Below, in pieces: positions 1 through 11,339 of a DNA stretch of 64,000 bases. Origin of the DNA: Herbihabitans rhizosphaerae (GTDB taxonomy: Bacteria; Actinomycetota; Actinomycetes; Mycobacteriales; Pseudonocardiaceae); NCBI RefSeq assembly GCF_004216555.1, contig NZ_SGWQ01000011.1, positions 124,001-188,000 of the forward strand, read 5' to 3'. The notes beneath the pieces are model-generated. The model was not told the origin of the DNA and did not search any database. It worked only from the letters and a program-made list of their open reading frames with translations. Each line of letters starts with the position of its first letter. The stretch's first letter is position 1. A program made the translations under genes and the position numbers.

Positions 1-3000
1 ACGCGCACGTGGTGCTGGAGGAGCCGCCGGCCGTCGAGGTCGACGAGCCGGAGGCGCTGCCGTCGTCCGGATCGGTGCTGCCGCTGCCGCTTGCCGGCAA
101 GAGCGCCGAGGCACTGGCCGGGCAGGCCGGCAAGCTCCAGTCCTTTGTGGACTCCTCCGAGGACGCGCTGGCCGACCTGGGCCTCTCGCTGGCCACCACC
201 CGCGCCGGCCTCGAACACCGCGCGGTCGTTCTCGCCGCCGACACGACCGAGGCCGCTCAGGGGCTCGCGGCACTCGCCGCGGGCGATGAGGGTGCCAATG
301 TGATCACCGGCTCGGTGGTCGGCGGCAAGCTCGCGTTCCTGTTCACCGGCCAGGGTTCGCAACGGCTGGCCATGGGCCGGCAGCTGTACCAGACCTTCGA
401 CGTGTTCGCCAAGGCGCTCGACGACGCGTGCGGCTACCTCGACCTGCAGTTGGAGCTGCCGCTGGGCGATGTGCTGTTCGCCGAGCCCGGGTCGGTGTTG
501 GTGCCTCCTTCGCCGGCAGGCGCGGGTGACGCCGCGCTGCTGAACCAGACCGGGTATGCCCAGCCGGCACTGTTCGCCGTCGAGGTGGCGCTGTACCGGT
601 TGCTGGAGTCGTGGGGCGTCACGCCGGACTTCCTTGCCGGGCACTCGATCGGCGAGCTGGCCGCGGCACACGTGTCCGGCGTGCTCTCCCTCGAGGACGC
701 GGCGACCCTGGTGGCCGCACGCGGGCGGCTGATGCAGGAGCTGCCGTCCGGTGGCTCGATGGTGGCGATCCAGGCGACCGAGGACGAGGTCGCGCCGCTG
801 CTTCCGGAGCAGGCCAGCATCGCGGCGATCAACGGGCCGTCCGCGGTCGTGGTGTCCGGTGTGTACAGTGCGGTCGCGGTGGTGGCCGAGCACTTCGAAT
901 CGTTGGGGCGCAAGACGAAGCGGCTGACCGTGTCGCACGCGTTCCACTCGCCGCTGATGGAGCCGATGCTGGCGGAGTTCGGCCGGATCGCGGCCGTGCT
1001 GGACTACCGGCAGCCGCGCATTCCGGTGGTGTCGACCGTGCACGGGCGGCTGGCCACGGCCGACGAGCTGTGCGACCCGGAGTACTGGGTGCGCCAGGTA
1101 CGCGCGGCCGTGCGGTTCGCCGACGCGGTGCGCGAGCTGGAGGGCAAGGGCGTCACCACGTTCCTGGAGCTGGGCCCGGACGCGGTGCTGTCCGCGATGG
1201 GGCAGGACAGCGTGTCCACCGAGGACAGCGCGTTCCGGTCGGTGCTGCGCCGTGACCGCGACGAGGAGCGCGAGCTGGTCGGCGCGCTCGCGTTCGCGCA
1301 CGTGCGCGGGATTTCCCTGGACTGGCAGGCGTTCTACGCGGCACACGGTGGCTCGCGGACGGTCGAGCTGCCGACCTACGCGTTCCAGCACAAGCGCTAC
1401 TGGCTCACCCCGCCGGCCGCCGCGGGCGACGCCTCCGGGTTCGGTCAGGAGGCGGCCGAGCACCCGTTGGTTGGCGCGGTCGTCGGTTTGGCCGGCGGCG
1501 ACGGGGTGGTGCTGACCGGGCGGGTGTCGCTGCGGTCGCACCCGTGGCTGGCCGATCACGTGATCTCCGGGGTGCCGCTGCTGCCCGGCACGGCGTTCGT
1601 GGAGCTGGCGGTGCGCGCCGGCGACCAGGTCGGCTGCCGGGTGCTGGAGGAGCTGACGCTCGCCGCGCCACTGGTGCTGCCCGAGGACGGGAGCGTCGCA
1701 CTCCAGGTTGTCGTGTCCGACGTGGACACCTCGGGCCGGCGGACCGTGCGGCTGTACTCGCGTACCGAGGGTGCCGAGGAGTGGACGCTGCACGCGGACG
1801 GCGTGCTCGCCACGGCCGCCGACAAGATCGTCACCAAGGAGGGTGCCGGCCTCACCGAGTGGCCGCCCCTGCACGCGCAACCCGTTGACCTGCAAGGGTT
1901 CTACGACAATCTGGCGAACTCCGGCTACGAGTACGGCCCGTTGTTCCACGGCGTGCGCGCGGTGTGGAAGGGCGCGGACGGCGAGGCGTTCGCCGAGGTC
2001 GCGTTGCCCGACGGCGCCGACTCGGGCGCGTTCGGGCTGCACCCGGCGCTGCTGGACGCCGTGCTGCAGGCGACCGACTTCGCCGAGTCGCACGACAGCG
2101 ACGAGACCCGCCTGCCGTTCGCGTGGACCGGTGTGTCGCTGTACGCCACCGGTGCGTCCGCGTTGCGGGTGCGGATCACGGCGGAGGGCACCGACGGCGT
2201 CTCGCTGATGCTGGCCGATCCGACCGGGATGCCGGTCGCCTCGGTGGAGAAGTTCGTCACCCGCCCGGTGCCGGCCGACGCGCTGCGCCCTGCCGGTGCG
2301 AAGGGCGACTCGCTCTACCGTCTCGAGTGGACAGACGCGCCGCCGGCCGGCGACACGCCGTCGGACCTCGTCGTGCTGCCGTGTGCCTCGTGGTTCGAGG
2401 TGGACTCCTCGGTGCCGGCCGCGGTGCGCTCGGCGACCGGGTTCGTGCTGGACGCGGTGCGGGGGTTCCTGGCCGACGAGGAGAAGGCCGAGTCGCGGCT
2501 GGTCGTGCACACGCACGGCGCGATCGCGGTGGACGCCGACGACGACCCGGCCGACGTGACGCTGGCACCGGTGTGGGGCCTGGTGCGCGCGGCTCAGTCG
2601 GAGAACCCCGGCCGCATCGTGCTGGTCGACTCCGACGTGGACGACCTGGACGCGATCACGGGCGCGGTGAGCACCGGCGAGCCGGAACTGGCGCTGCGCG
2701 ACGGCCGTGTGCTGGTGCCGCGCCTGGTTCGCGACGAGTCCACTGTGGACGGTCCGGACTTCGGTGACGGCACCGTGCTGGTGACCGGTGGCACGGGCGG
2801 CCTGGGTGGCCTCCTGGCGCGGCACCTCGTCGGCACGCACGACGTGCGGCACCTGCTGCTGACCTCGCGTCGCGGGCTGGACGCGCCGGGTGCTGCCGAA
2901 CTGCGCGACGAGCTGACGGCTCTCGGCGCGTCGGTGACCGTGGCCACCTGCGATGTCGCGAACAAGGCAGCGCTCGCCGCCGTGCTCGCCGAGATCCCGG

Positions 3001-6000
3001 CCGAGCACCCGCTGACCGGTGTGGTGCACACGGCCGGCGTGCTGGACGACGGGCTCGTCGGTTCGCTGACGCCGGAGCGGCTGGACACCGTGCTGCGACC
3101 GAAGGTGGACGCGGCCTGGCACCTGCACGAGCTGACCCGCGGGCCGGACCTCACCGCGTTCGTGCTGTTCTCCTCGTCGGCCGGCCTGGTCGACTCGGCG
3201 GGACAGGGCAACTACGCGGCGGCGAACGTGTTCCTGGACGCGCTGGCCAACTACCGGCGCTCCTCCGGCCTGCCCGCGACCGCGCTCGCCTGGGGCCTGT
3301 GGGCCGGCGAGGTCGGCATGGGCGGCGGGCTGTCCACCGCGGACCTCGATCGCATCAACCGGCTCGGACTCGCACCGTTGTCCGCCGAGGAGAATCTTGC
3401 GTTGCTCGACGCCGCGTTGCGAAGCAACGCGGGCGCGTTGCTGCCGGTGCGACTGGACACGGCGGCGTTGCGCGCACGGCCGGACGGTGTGCCACCGGTG
3501 TTCTCGAAGCTGGTGCGCACCCCGGCCCGGCGCGCGGCGGCCACCGCCGCTGTCCCAGGTGGACAGTCTTTCGCGGACGGCATCGCGGCACTGCCGGACG
3601 CCGAGCGCGAGCAGGCGTTGCTGGACCTGGTGCGCACGCACGTGGCGGCGGTTCTCGGGCACGAGTCGGGTGACGCGATCGAGCCGAGGCGGGCGTTCTC
3701 CGAGCTGGGCTTCGACTCGCTTGCGGCGGTCGAGCTGCGCAACCGGCTGAACGCCGCGACCGCTCTGCGGCTGCCGGCGACGCTGGTTTTCGATTACCCC
3801 ACAACGATTTCGCTGGCCGAGCACATCCGGGACAAGGCGCTCGGTACCTCCTCGCCAACGGTCACCACGCCGGTGGTCACGGCGTCGAACGACGAGCCGA
3901 TCGCGATCGTGGGCATGGCCTGCCGGTACCCGGGCGGCGTGGCCAATCCGGAGGACCTGTGGCGGCTCGTCGCCGAGGGGCGCGACGGAGTGGCCGGTTT
4001 CCCCACTGACCGCGGCTGGGACGTCGAGGGCATCTACGACCCGGAGATCGGCAAGTCCGGCACCACCTACGCGCGTGAGGGCGGATTCCTCTACGACGCG
4101 TTGCGGTTCGACCCCGGCTTCTTCGGGATCAGTCCGCGTGAGGCGCAGGGCATGGACCCGCAGCAGCGGCTGCTGCTGGAGGCGTCATGGGAGGCGTTCG
4201 AGCGGGCCGGGATCGACCCGGTCGGGCTGCGCGGCTCCCGGACCGGTGTGTTCGCCGGCGTGATGTACCACGACTACGCCACCCGACTGCGGCACGTGCC
4301 CGACGACATCGCGGGCTACCTGGGCAACGGCAGCCTCGGCTCGGTGGTTTCCGGCCGGATCTCCTACGCGCTGGGCCTGGAGGGCCCGGCGGTCACCGTG
4401 GACACGGCGTGCTCGTCGTCGCTGGTGGCGTTGCACTGGGCGATCGCGGCGTTGCGTCGCGGCGAGTGCTCGCTGGCCCTGGCCGGCGGTGTGACCGTGA
4501 TGGCCACCCCGGACACGTTCATCGACTTCTCCCGTCAGCGCGGGCTCGCGCAGGACGGCCGGTGCAAGTCGTTCTCCGACACGGCGGACGGCACCGGTTG
4601 GGGCGAGGGTGTCGGCATGTTGCTCGTTGAGCGGTTGTCCGACGCGCGTCGCAACGGACACCCCGTTCTCGCAACGGTGCGCGGCAGTGCGATCAACCAG
4701 GACGGCGCGAGCAACGGTCTGACCGCTCCGAACGGCCCGTCGCAGCAGCGGGTCATCGCCGCCGCATTGGCCGACGCCGGGCTTCGACCGTCCGATGTGG
4801 ACACGGTGGAGGCGCACGGCACCGGCACCACGCTGGGCGACCCGATCGAGGCGCAGGCGCTGCTGGCCACCTACGGGCAGGACCGTGCCGGTGATCCGCT
4901 GTGGCTCGGCTCGATCAAGTCCAACATCGGGCACACGCAGGCGGCCGCCGGTGTCGCCGGGATCATCAAGGTGGTTCAGGCGATCCGGCACGGCAAGCTG
5001 CCGAGCACACTGCACGTGGAGGAACCGTCCAGCAAGATCGACTGGACCGAAGGGGCCGTCGAGCTGCTCACCGAGTCGCGTGACTGGCCGAGCGTGGAGC
5101 GGCCTCGGCGCGCGGCGGTGTCCAGCTTCGGCATCTCCGGTACCAACGCGCACGTGATCATCGAGCAGGCCGATCCGGAGCCCGTGTCCGACGTGGACAC
5201 CGAGCCCCGCGAGGGCGTGCTGGCCTGGACCGTCTCCGCCAAGACCGCCGACGCACTCGCCGACCAGGCTCGCCGTCTGTCCACTGTGGACGCCGATCCG
5301 CTGGACATCGCGTACTCGCTGGCCACCACCCGTGCCGCGCTGGAACACCGCGCTGTGGTGGTCGGCTCGACCGAGGACGACCTGCGTGCCGGGTTGACGG
5401 CGGTCGCGGAGGGTTCGCCCGCGATCCGGGACGTGGCAGCCGGCGGCAAGCTGGCCTACCTGTTCACCGGTCAGGGCGCGCAGCGGCTCGGCATGGGATC
5501 CGGTCTGTACCAACGGTTCCCCGTGTACGCGGAGGCGTTCGACGCGGTGTGCGCGCACCTGGACGAGCTGCTCGACCGGCCGATCAAGGACGTGGTGTTC
5601 GCCGAGCCGGAGGACGCCGACGCGGCTCTGCTCGACCAGACCGTCTACACCCAGACGGCGCTGTTCGCCGTCGAGGTGGCGCTGTTCCGGCTGCTCGAAT
5701 CGTGGGGTGTCCGGCCCGACTTCCTGGCCGGCCACTCGATCGGTGAACTGGCCGCCGCGCACGTCGCCGGTGTGCTCAGCCTCGCCGACGCGGCGACACT
5801 CGTGGCCGCGCGCGGGCGGCTGATGCAGGCGCTGCCCGAGGGTGGCGCGATGATCGCCGTCCAGGCGACCGAGGACGAGGTCGTCGAGCTGCTCAACGGG
5901 CACACCAAGCTGTTGGGCATCGCCGCGGTGAACGCGCCGAACTCGGTGGTCATCTCGGGTGACGAGGACCTGGCCGTGGAGACCGCCGCGCGGATCGCCG

Positions 6001-9000
6001 CTCAGGGCCGCAAGACCAAGCGGCTCAACGTGTCCCGCGCGTTCCACTCGCCGCTGATGGAACCGATGCTGGCGGAGTTCGAGCGGGTCGCCAACGGGCT
6101 GACTTTCTCCGCGCCGCGTATCCCGATCGTGTCCACACTGACCGGAATGTCGACCGTCGCCGAGGAGCTGACCGACCCCTGGTACTGGGTGCGGCACGTG
6201 CTCGAGGCGGTCCGGTTCCGCGATGCCGTGGTCACCCTGGAGGGCAAGGGTGTCACCACCTTCCTCGAGCTGGGTCCGGACGGCGTGCTGTCCGCGATGG
6301 GCCAGGAGAGTGTCACCGCTGAGGACGTCGAGCCGCTGTTCGCGCCCGTGTTGCGGCGCGACCGGGACGACGAGACCGAGATCGTCAGCGCGCTGGCTCG
6401 TGCCTACGCACGCGGTGTTTCCGTTGACTGGCAACGGTTCTACGCCGACCGTGGTGCGCGCCGGATCGACCTGCCGACCTACGCGTTCCAGCACAAGCGC
6501 TACTGGCTGGACATCGGCACCGCGACCGGTGACGCCGTCGGGCTGGGGCTCGCCGAGGCAGGCCACCCGCTGGTCGGCGCGACCGTGGCGCTGCCGGATA
6601 CCGGTGGTCTGGTGCTCACCGGGCGGCTGTCCACCGAGACCCACCCGTGGCTGGCCGATCACGCCGTGCTGGGCAGTGTGCTGCTGCCGGGCACCGCGTT
6701 CGTGGAGCTGTCGCTGCGCGCCGGCGAGCAGGTCGGCGCGCCCACACTGGAGGAGCTGACCCTGTCGGCGCCGCTGGTGCTCCCCGAGCGCGGTGGTGTC
6801 CGGCTCCAGGTTTCCGTTGGCGCGCAAGACGAATCGAGCCGGCGCACGGTGTCGGTGTACTCGCGGCCGGAGTCGGCGCCGGTGGACGGGGCGTGGACCA
6901 AACACGCGACCGGCACGCTGACCGACGCCCCGATCGCTGTGGCCACTGTGGACGAATGGCCGCCGAAGGATGCCACGGTCGTCGACGTGGACGCCGTGTA
7001 CGACGAGCTGACCGGCGGTGGACTGGAGTACGGGCCGACCTTCCGCGGGCTGCGCGCGGTGTGGCGGTCGGGCGAGGACGTGTTCGCCGAGGTCGCACTG
7101 CCCGAGGACGCGGCGGAGACGGCCGGATCGTTCGGCGTGCACCCGGCTCTGTTGGATGCCGCGTTGCACGCGATCGGTGCGGGCCAGCCGTCCGAGCAGG
7201 CCACCCTTCCGTTCGCGTGGAGTGGTGTGGCGCTGCACGCGGTGGGCGCCTCGGCGCTGCGGGTTCGCGTCTCGCCGGCCGCTGGAGACGCGGTGTCGCT
7301 GGCGGTGTTCGACGGCGCCGGGACACCGGTCGCCACCGTGGAATCCCTTGCCGTGCGGGCGATCTCGGCCGACCAGCTCGCTCCGGCCGGCGGTGTGGAC
7401 GGGCTGTTCCAGGTGGACTGGACGGCCGTGCCGGCACCGGAGGCCGGCCCGATCGGCGGAGTCGCGGTGATCGGCTCCGAGTCCGTCGCGGCCGCGCTGA
7501 ACACGGCCGGTGTGCGGGCCGAGGTCGGGCCGTCGCCGGTGGCGGTGGCCGACGCGGGCGTGGTGCCGGATGTGATCGTGCTGCCGATCTCCGGTTCGTC
7601 CGATGTGGACACGCCGGCCGCGGTGCGCGCGACCACGACGGAAACCCTTGCCGCGGTTCAGGTGTGGCTCGCCGACGAGCGGTTCGCCTCGTCCCGGCTG
7701 GTGATACTGACGTCGGGTGCGGTCGGGGAGATCACCGATCTCGCCGCCGCACCGGTGTGGGGCCTGGTGCGCTCGGCGCAGGCGGAGAACCCTGGCCGGT
7801 TCGTGCTAGTGGACGCGGCCGAGTCGGACCTCGGTTCGCTGCCGGCCGCACTGGCCACCGGTGAGCCGGAGATCGCGGTGCGCAACGGTGAGCTGCTCGT
7901 TCGCCGGCTCGCGCATGCGGAAGCCGGCTCGGGTTCGCCGGACTTCGGTGACACCGTGTTGATCACCGGCGGTACGGGTGGCCTCGGTGCGCTGTTCGCG
8001 CGGCATCTCGTTGCGACACACGGAGTTCAGCGCCTCGTGCTCACCTCCCGGCGGGGGATCGACGCTCCCGGTGCGGCCGAGTTGCGCGATGAGCTGGACG
8101 CCGATGTGACTGTTGCGGCGTGCGATGTCTCCGACCGGGACGCGATCGCAACGTTGCTTTCCGAGCACCCCGTGACCGCAATAGTGCACACCGCCGGCGT
8201 GCTCGACGACGGCCTGATCGCATCGCTCACGCCCGAACGGTTCGACACCGTGCTGCGGCCGAAGGTGGACGCGGCCTGGCACCTGCACGAACTGGCCGGT
8301 GACCTGTCCGCGTTCGTGGTGTTCTCCTCCGAGGCCGGCACGATCGGCTCGCCCGGCCAGGCGAACTACGCGGCGGCGAACACCTTCCTGGACGCGCTCG
8401 CCGAGCAGCGGCGCGCCGCCGGAAAACCCGCGCACTCACTGGCCTGGGGCCTGTGGGCCGGTCACGGCATGGCGTCCGGCCTCGGCGACGCCGACCTCAA
8501 GCGGATCAGCAAGGGCGGCAGCGTCGCGATCACACCGGAGCGCGGCCTTGCGTTGTTCGACGCGGCGCTTGCCGGCGACCGGGCGGCGGTCGCACCGGTG
8601 CCACTCGACCTGACCGCCGTTCGGGCGCTGGGCGAGGACATCCCGGTCGTGCTGCGCGGCCTGGTCCGGCCGCCGGCTCGCCGTGCCGCCGCGCAGGTGG
8701 AACAGACAGTGGTGGAGGAGCAGTCGCTGGAGGACCGGCTCACCGCGCTGTCCGGGCCGGAGCGCAAGCGGCTGCTGGTGGATCTGGTGCGGGCCAACGT
8801 GGCCGAGGCGCTCGGGCACGACGGGATCGCCGCGATCGAGCCGAACAAGGGCTTCATCGAGCTCGGGTTGGATTCGCTGGCCGCACTGGAGCTGCGCAAC
8901 AAGCTCAACGGTGCGACCGGACTGCGGCTGCCGGCGACGCTCAGCTTCGACTACCCGACGCCGTCCGCGATCGCCGAGTACCTGCTCACTGAGTTGATTG

Positions 9001-9227
9001 GCGAGGAGGCGAACGAGTCGGAGCTGGAGGCCGAGCTGGCGCGGTTGGAGTCCACATTGGACTCCGCGACGCCGAGCGACGAGGAGCGCGCCAGCGTCGC
9101 GGCCAAGCTGCGGGAACTGACCAGCAAGTGGCTGGAGACCGACGAGGAGGAGGACACCGGCGGCGGGCTCGACACGGCGACCGCCGACGAGATGTTCGAC
9201 ATCCTCGACAACGAACTGGCCACGTAG
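1..9227 (+). CDS. Modular type I polyketide synthase, two DH-KR modules (5' partial)
   Basis: The frame is open from position 1, which encodes the end of a ketosynthase (AHVVLEE), so the gene starts left of the window. Order: KS tail; AT1 from about 325 (GHSIG, Ser codon 645; HAFHS at 936); DH1 from about 1455 (HxxxGxxxxP His 1557; DAVLQ Asp 2055); KR1 from about 2775 (GGTGGLG; LDD 3042; Tyr 3213); ACP1 (Ser 3717); KS2 from about 3890 (Cys 4410, HGTGT, NIGHT); AT2 from about 5450 (Ser 5736; RAFHS 6036); DH2 (His 6660, Asp 7155); KR2 (LDD 8202, Tyr 8367); ACP2 (Ser 8874); acidic docking tail after 9000. There is no ER or thioesterase. HAFH-type ATs usually choose malonyl-CoA and LDD marks B-type ketoreductases, so each module should leave a double bond, together a conjugated diene (inference). 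The product is unknown. No PKS gene follows downstream. Confidence 0.96.
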   Translation, partial: AHVVLEEPPAVEVDEPEALPSSGSVLPLPLAGKSAEALAGQAGKLQSFVDSSEDALADLGLSLATTRAGLEHRAVVLAADTTEAAQGLAALAAGDEGANVITGSVVGGKLAFLFTGQGSQRLAMGRQLYQTFDVFAKALDDACGYLDLQLELPLGDVLFAEPGSVLVPPSPAGAGDAALLNQTGYAQPALFAVEVALYRLLESWGVTPDFLAGHSIGELAAAHVSGVLSLEDAATLVAARGRLMQELPSGGSMVAIQATEDEVAPLLPEQASIAAINGPSAVVVSGVYSAVAVVAEHFESLGRKTKRLTVSHAFHSPLMEPMLAEFGRIAAVLDYRQPRIPVVSTVHGRLATADELCDPEYWVRQVRAAVRFADAVRELEGKGVTTFLELGPDAVLSAMGQDSVSTEDSAFRSVLRRDRDEERELVGALAFAHVRGISLDWQAFYAAHGGSRTVELPTYAFQHKRYWLTPPAAAGDASGFGQEAAEHPLVGAVVGLAGGDGVVLTGRVSLRSHPWLADHVISGVPLLPGTAFVELAVRAGDQVGCRVLEELTLAAPLVLPEDGSVALQVVVSDVDTSGRRTVRLYSRTEGAEEWTLHADGVLATAADKIVTKEGAGLTEWPPLHAQPVDLQGFYDNLANSGYEYGPLFHGVRAVWKGADGEAFAEVALPDGADSGAFGLHPALLDAVLQATDFAESHDSDETRLPFAWTGVSLYATGASALRVRITAEGTDGVSLMLADPTGMPVASVEKFVTRPVPADALRPAGAKGDSLYRLEWTDAPPAGDTPSDLVVLPCASWFEVDSSVPAAVRSATGFVLDAVRGFLADEEKAESRLVVHTHGAIAVDADDDPADVTLAPVWGLVRAAQSENPGRIVLVDSDVDDLDAITGAVSTGEPELALRDGRVLVPRLVRDESTVDGPDFGDGTVLVTGGTGGLGGLLARHLVGTHDVRHLLLTSRRGLDAPGAAELRDELTALGASVTVATCDVANKAALAAVLAEIPAEHPLTGVVHTAGVLDDGLVGSLTPERLDTVLRPKVDAAWHLHELTRGPDLTAFVLFSSSAGLVDSAGQGNYAAANVFLDALANYRRSSGLPATALAWGLWAGEVGMGGGLSTADLDRINRLGLAPLSAEENLALLDAALRSNAGALLPVRLDTAALRARPDGVPPVFSKLVRTPARRAAATAAVPGGQSFADGIAALPDAEREQALLDLVRTHVAAVLGHESGDAIEPRRAFSELGFDSLAAVELRNRLNAATALRLPATLVFDYPTTISLAEHIRDKALGTSSPTVTTPVVTASNDEPIAIVGMACRYPGGVANPEDLWRLVAEGRDGVAGFPTDRGWDVEGIYDPEIGKSGTTYAREGGFLYDALRFDPGFFGISPREAQGMDPQQRLLLEASWEAFERAGIDPVGLRGSRTGVFAGVMYHDYATRLRHVPDDIAGYLGNGSLGSVVSGRISYALGLEGPAVTVDTACSSSLVALHWAIAALRRGECSLALAGGVTVMATPDTFIDFSRQRGLAQDGRCKSFSDTADGTGWGEGVGMLLVERLSDARRNGHPVLATVRGSAINQDGASNGLTAPNGPSQQRVIAAALADAGLRPSDVDTVEAHGTGTTLGDPIEAQALLATYGQDRAGDPLWLGSIKSNIGHTQAAAGVAGIIKVVQAIRHGKLPSTLHVEEPSSKIDWTEGAVELLTESRDWPSVERPRRAAVSSFGISGTNAHVIIEQADPEPVSDVDTEPREGVLAWTVSAKTADALADQARRLSTVDADPLDIAYSLATTRAALEHRAVVVGSTEDDLRAGLTAVAEGSPAIRDVAAGGKLAYLFTGQGAQRLGMGSGLYQRFPVYAEAFDAVCAHLDELLDRPIKDVVFAEPEDADAALLDQTVYTQTALFAVEVALFRLLESWGVRPDFLAGHSIGELAAAHVAGVLSLADAATLVAARGRLMQALPEGGAMIAVQATEDEVVELLNGHTKLLGIAAVNAPNSVVISGDEDLAVETAARIAAQGRKTKRLNVSRAFHSPLMEPMLAEFERVANGLTFSAPRIPIVSTLTGMSTVAEELTDPWYWVRHVLEAVRFRDAVVTLEGKGVTTFLELGPDGVLSAMGQESVTAEDVEPLFAPVLRRDRDDETEIVSALARAYARGVSVDWQRFYADRGARRIDLPTYAFQHKRYWLDIGTATGDAVGLGLAEAGHPLVGATVALPDTGGLVLTGRLSTETHPWLADHAVLGSVLLPGTAFVELSLRAGEQVGAPTLEELTLSAPLVLPERGGVRLQVSVGAQDESSRRTVSVYSRPESAPVDGAWTKHATGTLTDAPIAVATVDEWPPKDATVVDVDAVYDELTGGGLEYGPTFRGLRAVWRSGEDVFAEVALPEDAAETAGSFGVHPALLDAALHAIGAGQPSEQATLPFAWSGVALHAVGASALRVRVSPAAGDAVSLAVFDGAGTPVATVESLAVRAISADQLAPAGGVDGLFQVDWTAVPAPEAGPIGGVAVIGSESVAAALNTAGVRAEVGPSPVAVADAGVVPDVIVLPISGSSDVDTPAAVRATTTETLAAVQVWLADERFASSRLVILTSGAVGEITDLAAAPVWGLVRSAQAENPGRFVLVDAAESDLGSLPAALATGEPEIAVRNGELLVRRLAHAEAGSGSPDFGDTVLITGGTGGLGALFARHLVATHGVQRLVLTSRRGIDAPGAAELRDELDADVTVAACDVSDRDAIATLLSEHPVTAIVHTAGVLDDGLIASLTPERFDTVLRPKVDAAWHLHELAGDLSAFVVFSSEAGTIGSPGQANYAAANTFLDALAEQRRAAGKPAHSLAWGLWAGHGMASGLGDADLKRISKGGSVAITPERGLALFDAALAGDRAAVAPVPLDLTAVRALGEDIPVVLRGLVRPPARRAAAQVEQTVVEEQSLEDRLTALSGPERKRLLVDLVRANVAEALGHDGIAAIEPNKGFIELGLDSLAALELRNKLNGATGLRLPATLSFDYPTPSAIAEYLLTELIGEEANESELEAELARLESTLDSATPSDEERASVAAKLRELTSKWLETDEEEDTGGGLDTATADEMFDILDNELAT

Positions 9228-9395
9228 CCCAAACAGCGCGAATCCCTTGCGCCGCAATCGAATCCCGGGTTCGTCCCACCCCCCACCCGATCCCGGGGGC
9301 GGCCCCGAGTCCAGCGTACCGGTCCTCGGTGATCGACAGGGGTCACGCGTTGAGGCTGTGGAGAACTCGGGGCTTGTGGATAAGTGAGCCCCGGG
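9228..9395. other. Convergent intergenic region after the PKS
   Basis: No gene is visible. It separates the PKS stop from the end of the oppositely oriented WYL regulator. An inverted repeat GCCCCGAGT (9302-9310) / ACTCGGGGC (9365-9373) could fold into a long hairpin ending both transcripts, but the spacer is about 54 nt and there is no T-tract. A perfect DnaA-box 9-mer (TTATCCACA, minus strand) sits at 9375-9383. Confidence 0.4.
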
Positions 9396-10331
9396 TCAGT
9401 AGCGCTCGGCGAGCCACCGGCCCAGTGCGCGCAGCCGGCCGGTGAGCTCGTCCGGCTCGATCACGTCGAGGTCGAGGTTCAGATAGGCGAGCCACCGCGC
9501 GGCCCAGTCCAGGTCGTCGGTGCCGAACCGTAGCTCGCACTCGTCGCCGTTGTCGATCACGGTGGCGACGCTCGGGTCGACGAGTTCGCGGACCAGATCG
9601 GCCTCGGTGTGCACCAGCACCCGAACCCGGTGCCGCCACGGCCCGTGCGCGAGCGCGTCGGCGACGAACGCGACCGCGTCGGACGGCGGCTCGGGCACGG
9701 AGAACCGGGTGCCGAGCGGCTGCACGTGCTCGATGCGGTCGAGCGCGTACACGCTCCATCGGGTGCTCTCGCGTCGGCACGCGACGAGGTACCAGCGGCG
9801 GCGCAGGGTGACCAGCCGCAGCGGCTGCACGTCGATCGGCTTCGCGTCCGCCGTGGCGCGACGGCGGTGCCGGATGCGCGCGGCTTCACCGGTTCGACAG
9901 GCGAGCGCCGCGGGGACGAGCACGTCACGGCCGGCGCGGCGGCGCGAGTCCGGCATCGACTGCACGTCGGCGAGCGCGTTGAGCCGAGTCCGCCAGCGTG
10001 CCGGCACGAGCTGGCTGAGCTTGGCGATCGCGGTGACCGCCGCGGTCTCGATGCCGTCGACCGTCACCGCGGTGCGCAGCCCGAGGGCGACCGCGGCCAC
10101 CTCGTCCGCGTCGAGCAGCAGCGGCGGCATCGTCCGGCCGGACGCCAGCCGGTACCCGCCGGTCGGGCCCGCCTCACCCTCGATTCGGTAGCCAAGCTCA
10201 CGCAGATGGGCCACGTCGCGGCGGGCCGTCCGCTCGGTGACCTCGAGCCGGGTCGCGAGCTGGCCGGCCGAGATGCCGGGGTGCGCCTGAAGCAGGGTGA
10301 GGACCTCGAGGCGGCGGCTGGTCGTGCTCAT
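9396..10331 (-). CDS. WYL-domain HTH transcriptional regulator
   Basis: A 311-aa regulator of the YafY/DeoR-like WYL group. Residues 1-60 form a winged helix (SAGQLATRLEVTERTARRDV) and the second half carries the WYL domain (RRRWYLVACR at about residue 178), which in this family binds a ligand or nucleic acid. It is divergent from the RidA-SRPBCC pair, with a perfect 10-bp-arm palindrome (10350-10374) between them, the usual arrangement of a regulator controlling itself and its neighbours. The start at 10331 gives the standard N-terminus of the family. The ligand is unknown. It probably does not belong to the PKS cluster, but that cannot be excluded. Confidence 0.88.
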   Translation of the reverse strand: MSTTSRRLEVLTLLQAHPGISAGQLATRLEVTERTARRDVAHLRELGYRIEGEAGPTGGYRLASGRTMPPLLLDADEVAAVALGLRTAVTVDGIETAAVTAIAKLSQLVPARWRTRLNALADVQSMPDSRRRAGRDVLVPAALACRTGEAARIRHRRRATADAKPIDVQPLRLVTLRRRWYLVACRRESTRWSVYALDRIEHVQPLGTRFSVPEPPSDAVAFVADALAHGPWRHRVRVLVHTEADLVRELVDPSVATVIDNGDECELRFGTDDLDWAARWLAYLNLDLDVIEPDELTGRLRALGRWLAERY

Positions 10332-10349
10332 CGGTCAATAATCGCCGAT

Positions 10350-10374
10350 AACCCGGACACTATCTGTCCGGGTT
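10350..10374. promoter_or_regulatory. Palindromic operator between WYL regulator and ridA-like gene
   Basis: Arms AACCCGGACA (10350-10359) and TGTCCGGGTT (10365-10374) are perfect inverted complements around the 5-nt spacer ctatc. The site lies 18 nt upstream of the regulator start and 19 nt before the probable ridA start, so a bound protein would cover both promoters. The WYL protein is the obvious binder (inference). Confidence 0.6.
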
Positions 10375-10393
10375 GGCCGTCAAGCTGATGCAC

Positions 10394-10792
10394 ATGACTC
10401 AGAAAGCACTGCTCAGTCCCGCCGGGCTCGTCCAGTCACCGGCCTTCAGCCACGTCGCGGTCGTGCCACCGAACGCGACCACCATCTACGTCGGCGGCCA
10501 GAACGCCGTCACCGGCGACGGCACGCTCGTCGGCGAGGGCGACGTGGCGGCACAGACCCGGCAGGTGATGGCGAATCTGCATGTCGCACTGGCCGCGGCG
10601 GGCGCGAGCGTTCACGATCTGGTGATGATGACGATCCTGGTGGTCGACGGCGCGGACCTGGCCGAGGCGTATCCGGTGGCCGCCGCAGAGATGGCCGGCG
10701 CCGCGCCGCTGGTCGCCGTCGCACGGGTGGCCGGGCTGGCCGTGCCCGGCGCGTTGGTCGAGTTGAGCGCGGTCGCGGCGGTGACACCGTGA
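10394..10792 (+). CDS. RidA/YjgF-family protein
   Basis: A 132-aa protein of the RidA (YjgF/YER057c/UK114) family, whose best-known members hydrolyse reactive enamine/imine intermediates. Family features are the SPAFSHVAVVP opening, TIYVGGQNAVTGDG, the QTRQVMANLHVALAAAGAS helix and the C-terminal VARVAGLAVPGALVELSAVA. The Arg that binds carboxylate substrates in classical RidA is not obvious in its usual context, so the exact activity is open. I chose ATG 10394; ATG 10388 is two codons upstream and no strong Shine-Dalgarno decides. The stop overlaps the next gene's GTG by 4 nt, so the two are probably translated together. Confidence 0.82.
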   Translation: MTQKALLSPAGLVQSPAFSHVAVVPPNATTIYVGGQNAVTGDGTLVGEGDVAAQTRQVMANLHVALAAAGASVHDLVMMTILVVDGADLAEAYPVAAAEMAGAAPLVAVARVAGLAVPGALVELSAVAAVTP

Positions 10793-11208
10793 GGCGGGGC
10801 GAGGTCGGGCGCACCCGCGACGCCGGCTGGCAGATCGGGGTGTCCAAGACGGTCGACCATTCGGTCGAGGCGGTGTGGAGCTTCATCACCTCGCCGGCCG
10901 GAGTCGCGATCTGGCTCGGTGAGGGCGTCAGTGTGTTGCCCGAGCACGGCGCCGGCTACGAGACCGCGACCGGCGTGCGGGGCGAGACCCGCGGCTTCCG
11001 TGAACTCGACCGGATCCGGCTCACCTGGCAGCCGTCGGACTGGACACACGACACGACCCTGCAGCTGACGGTGTCGCCGGCCGGCGAGGGCCGGGCGCGG
11101 CTCGTGGTCCACCAGGAACGGTTGGCCGACGCCGCCGAACGCGAGCGGCAGCGCAGCCACTGGAAGGGCGTGGTCGCCGCGTTGTTGGCAGCACTCGACG
11201 AAATCTGA
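10789..11208 (+). CDS. SRPBCC/AHSA1-family protein
   Basis: A 139-aa START-like (SRPBCC) protein. The pattern matches AHSA1-type members: an N-terminal strand with VSKTVDHSVEAVWSFIT, a central GRGxT-like loop around GVRGETRGF, WQPSDW, and a C-terminal helix HWKGVVAALLAAL that closes the ligand cavity. The GTG start lies inside the RidA stop (GTGA), indicating translational coupling. Such proteins bind small hydrophobic ligands or act as co-chaperone-like domains; the ligand here cannot be read from sequence. Its linkage to the WYL regulator and RidA suggests a small stress or detoxification operon (inference). Confidence 0.8.
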   Translation: MRRGEVGRTRDAGWQIGVSKTVDHSVEAVWSFITSPAGVAIWLGEGVSVLPEHGAGYETATGVRGETRGFRELDRIRLTWQPSDWTHDTTLQLTVSPAGEGRARLVVHQERLADAAERERQRSHWKGVVAALLAALDEI

Positions 11209-11339
11209 CCCACTGTTTAGCGCCTTCCCAAGAAAACGGAAGCAACTGGTAACTATTCACGACGAAGGAAGGTGCACAGCAGGGGCCTGTCGCAGTTGGC
11301 TCAGTCGTGTCGTCCCACGGCACGAACGGAGCCCTGCCC

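Noticed and set aside
4185-7238. Very long open frame (over 1000 codons) on the minus strand inside the PKS gene
   Set aside because: It mirrors the codon structure of the PKS on the opposite strand; its translation is low-complexity Arg/Gly/His-rich and shows no domain, while the plus strand has intact PKS motifs throughout.
9255-9280. tRNA T-arm-like string (aatcccgggttcg)
   Set aside because: No acceptor, D- or anticodon arms can be placed around it; it is part of a GC-rich intergenic region with other inverted repeats.
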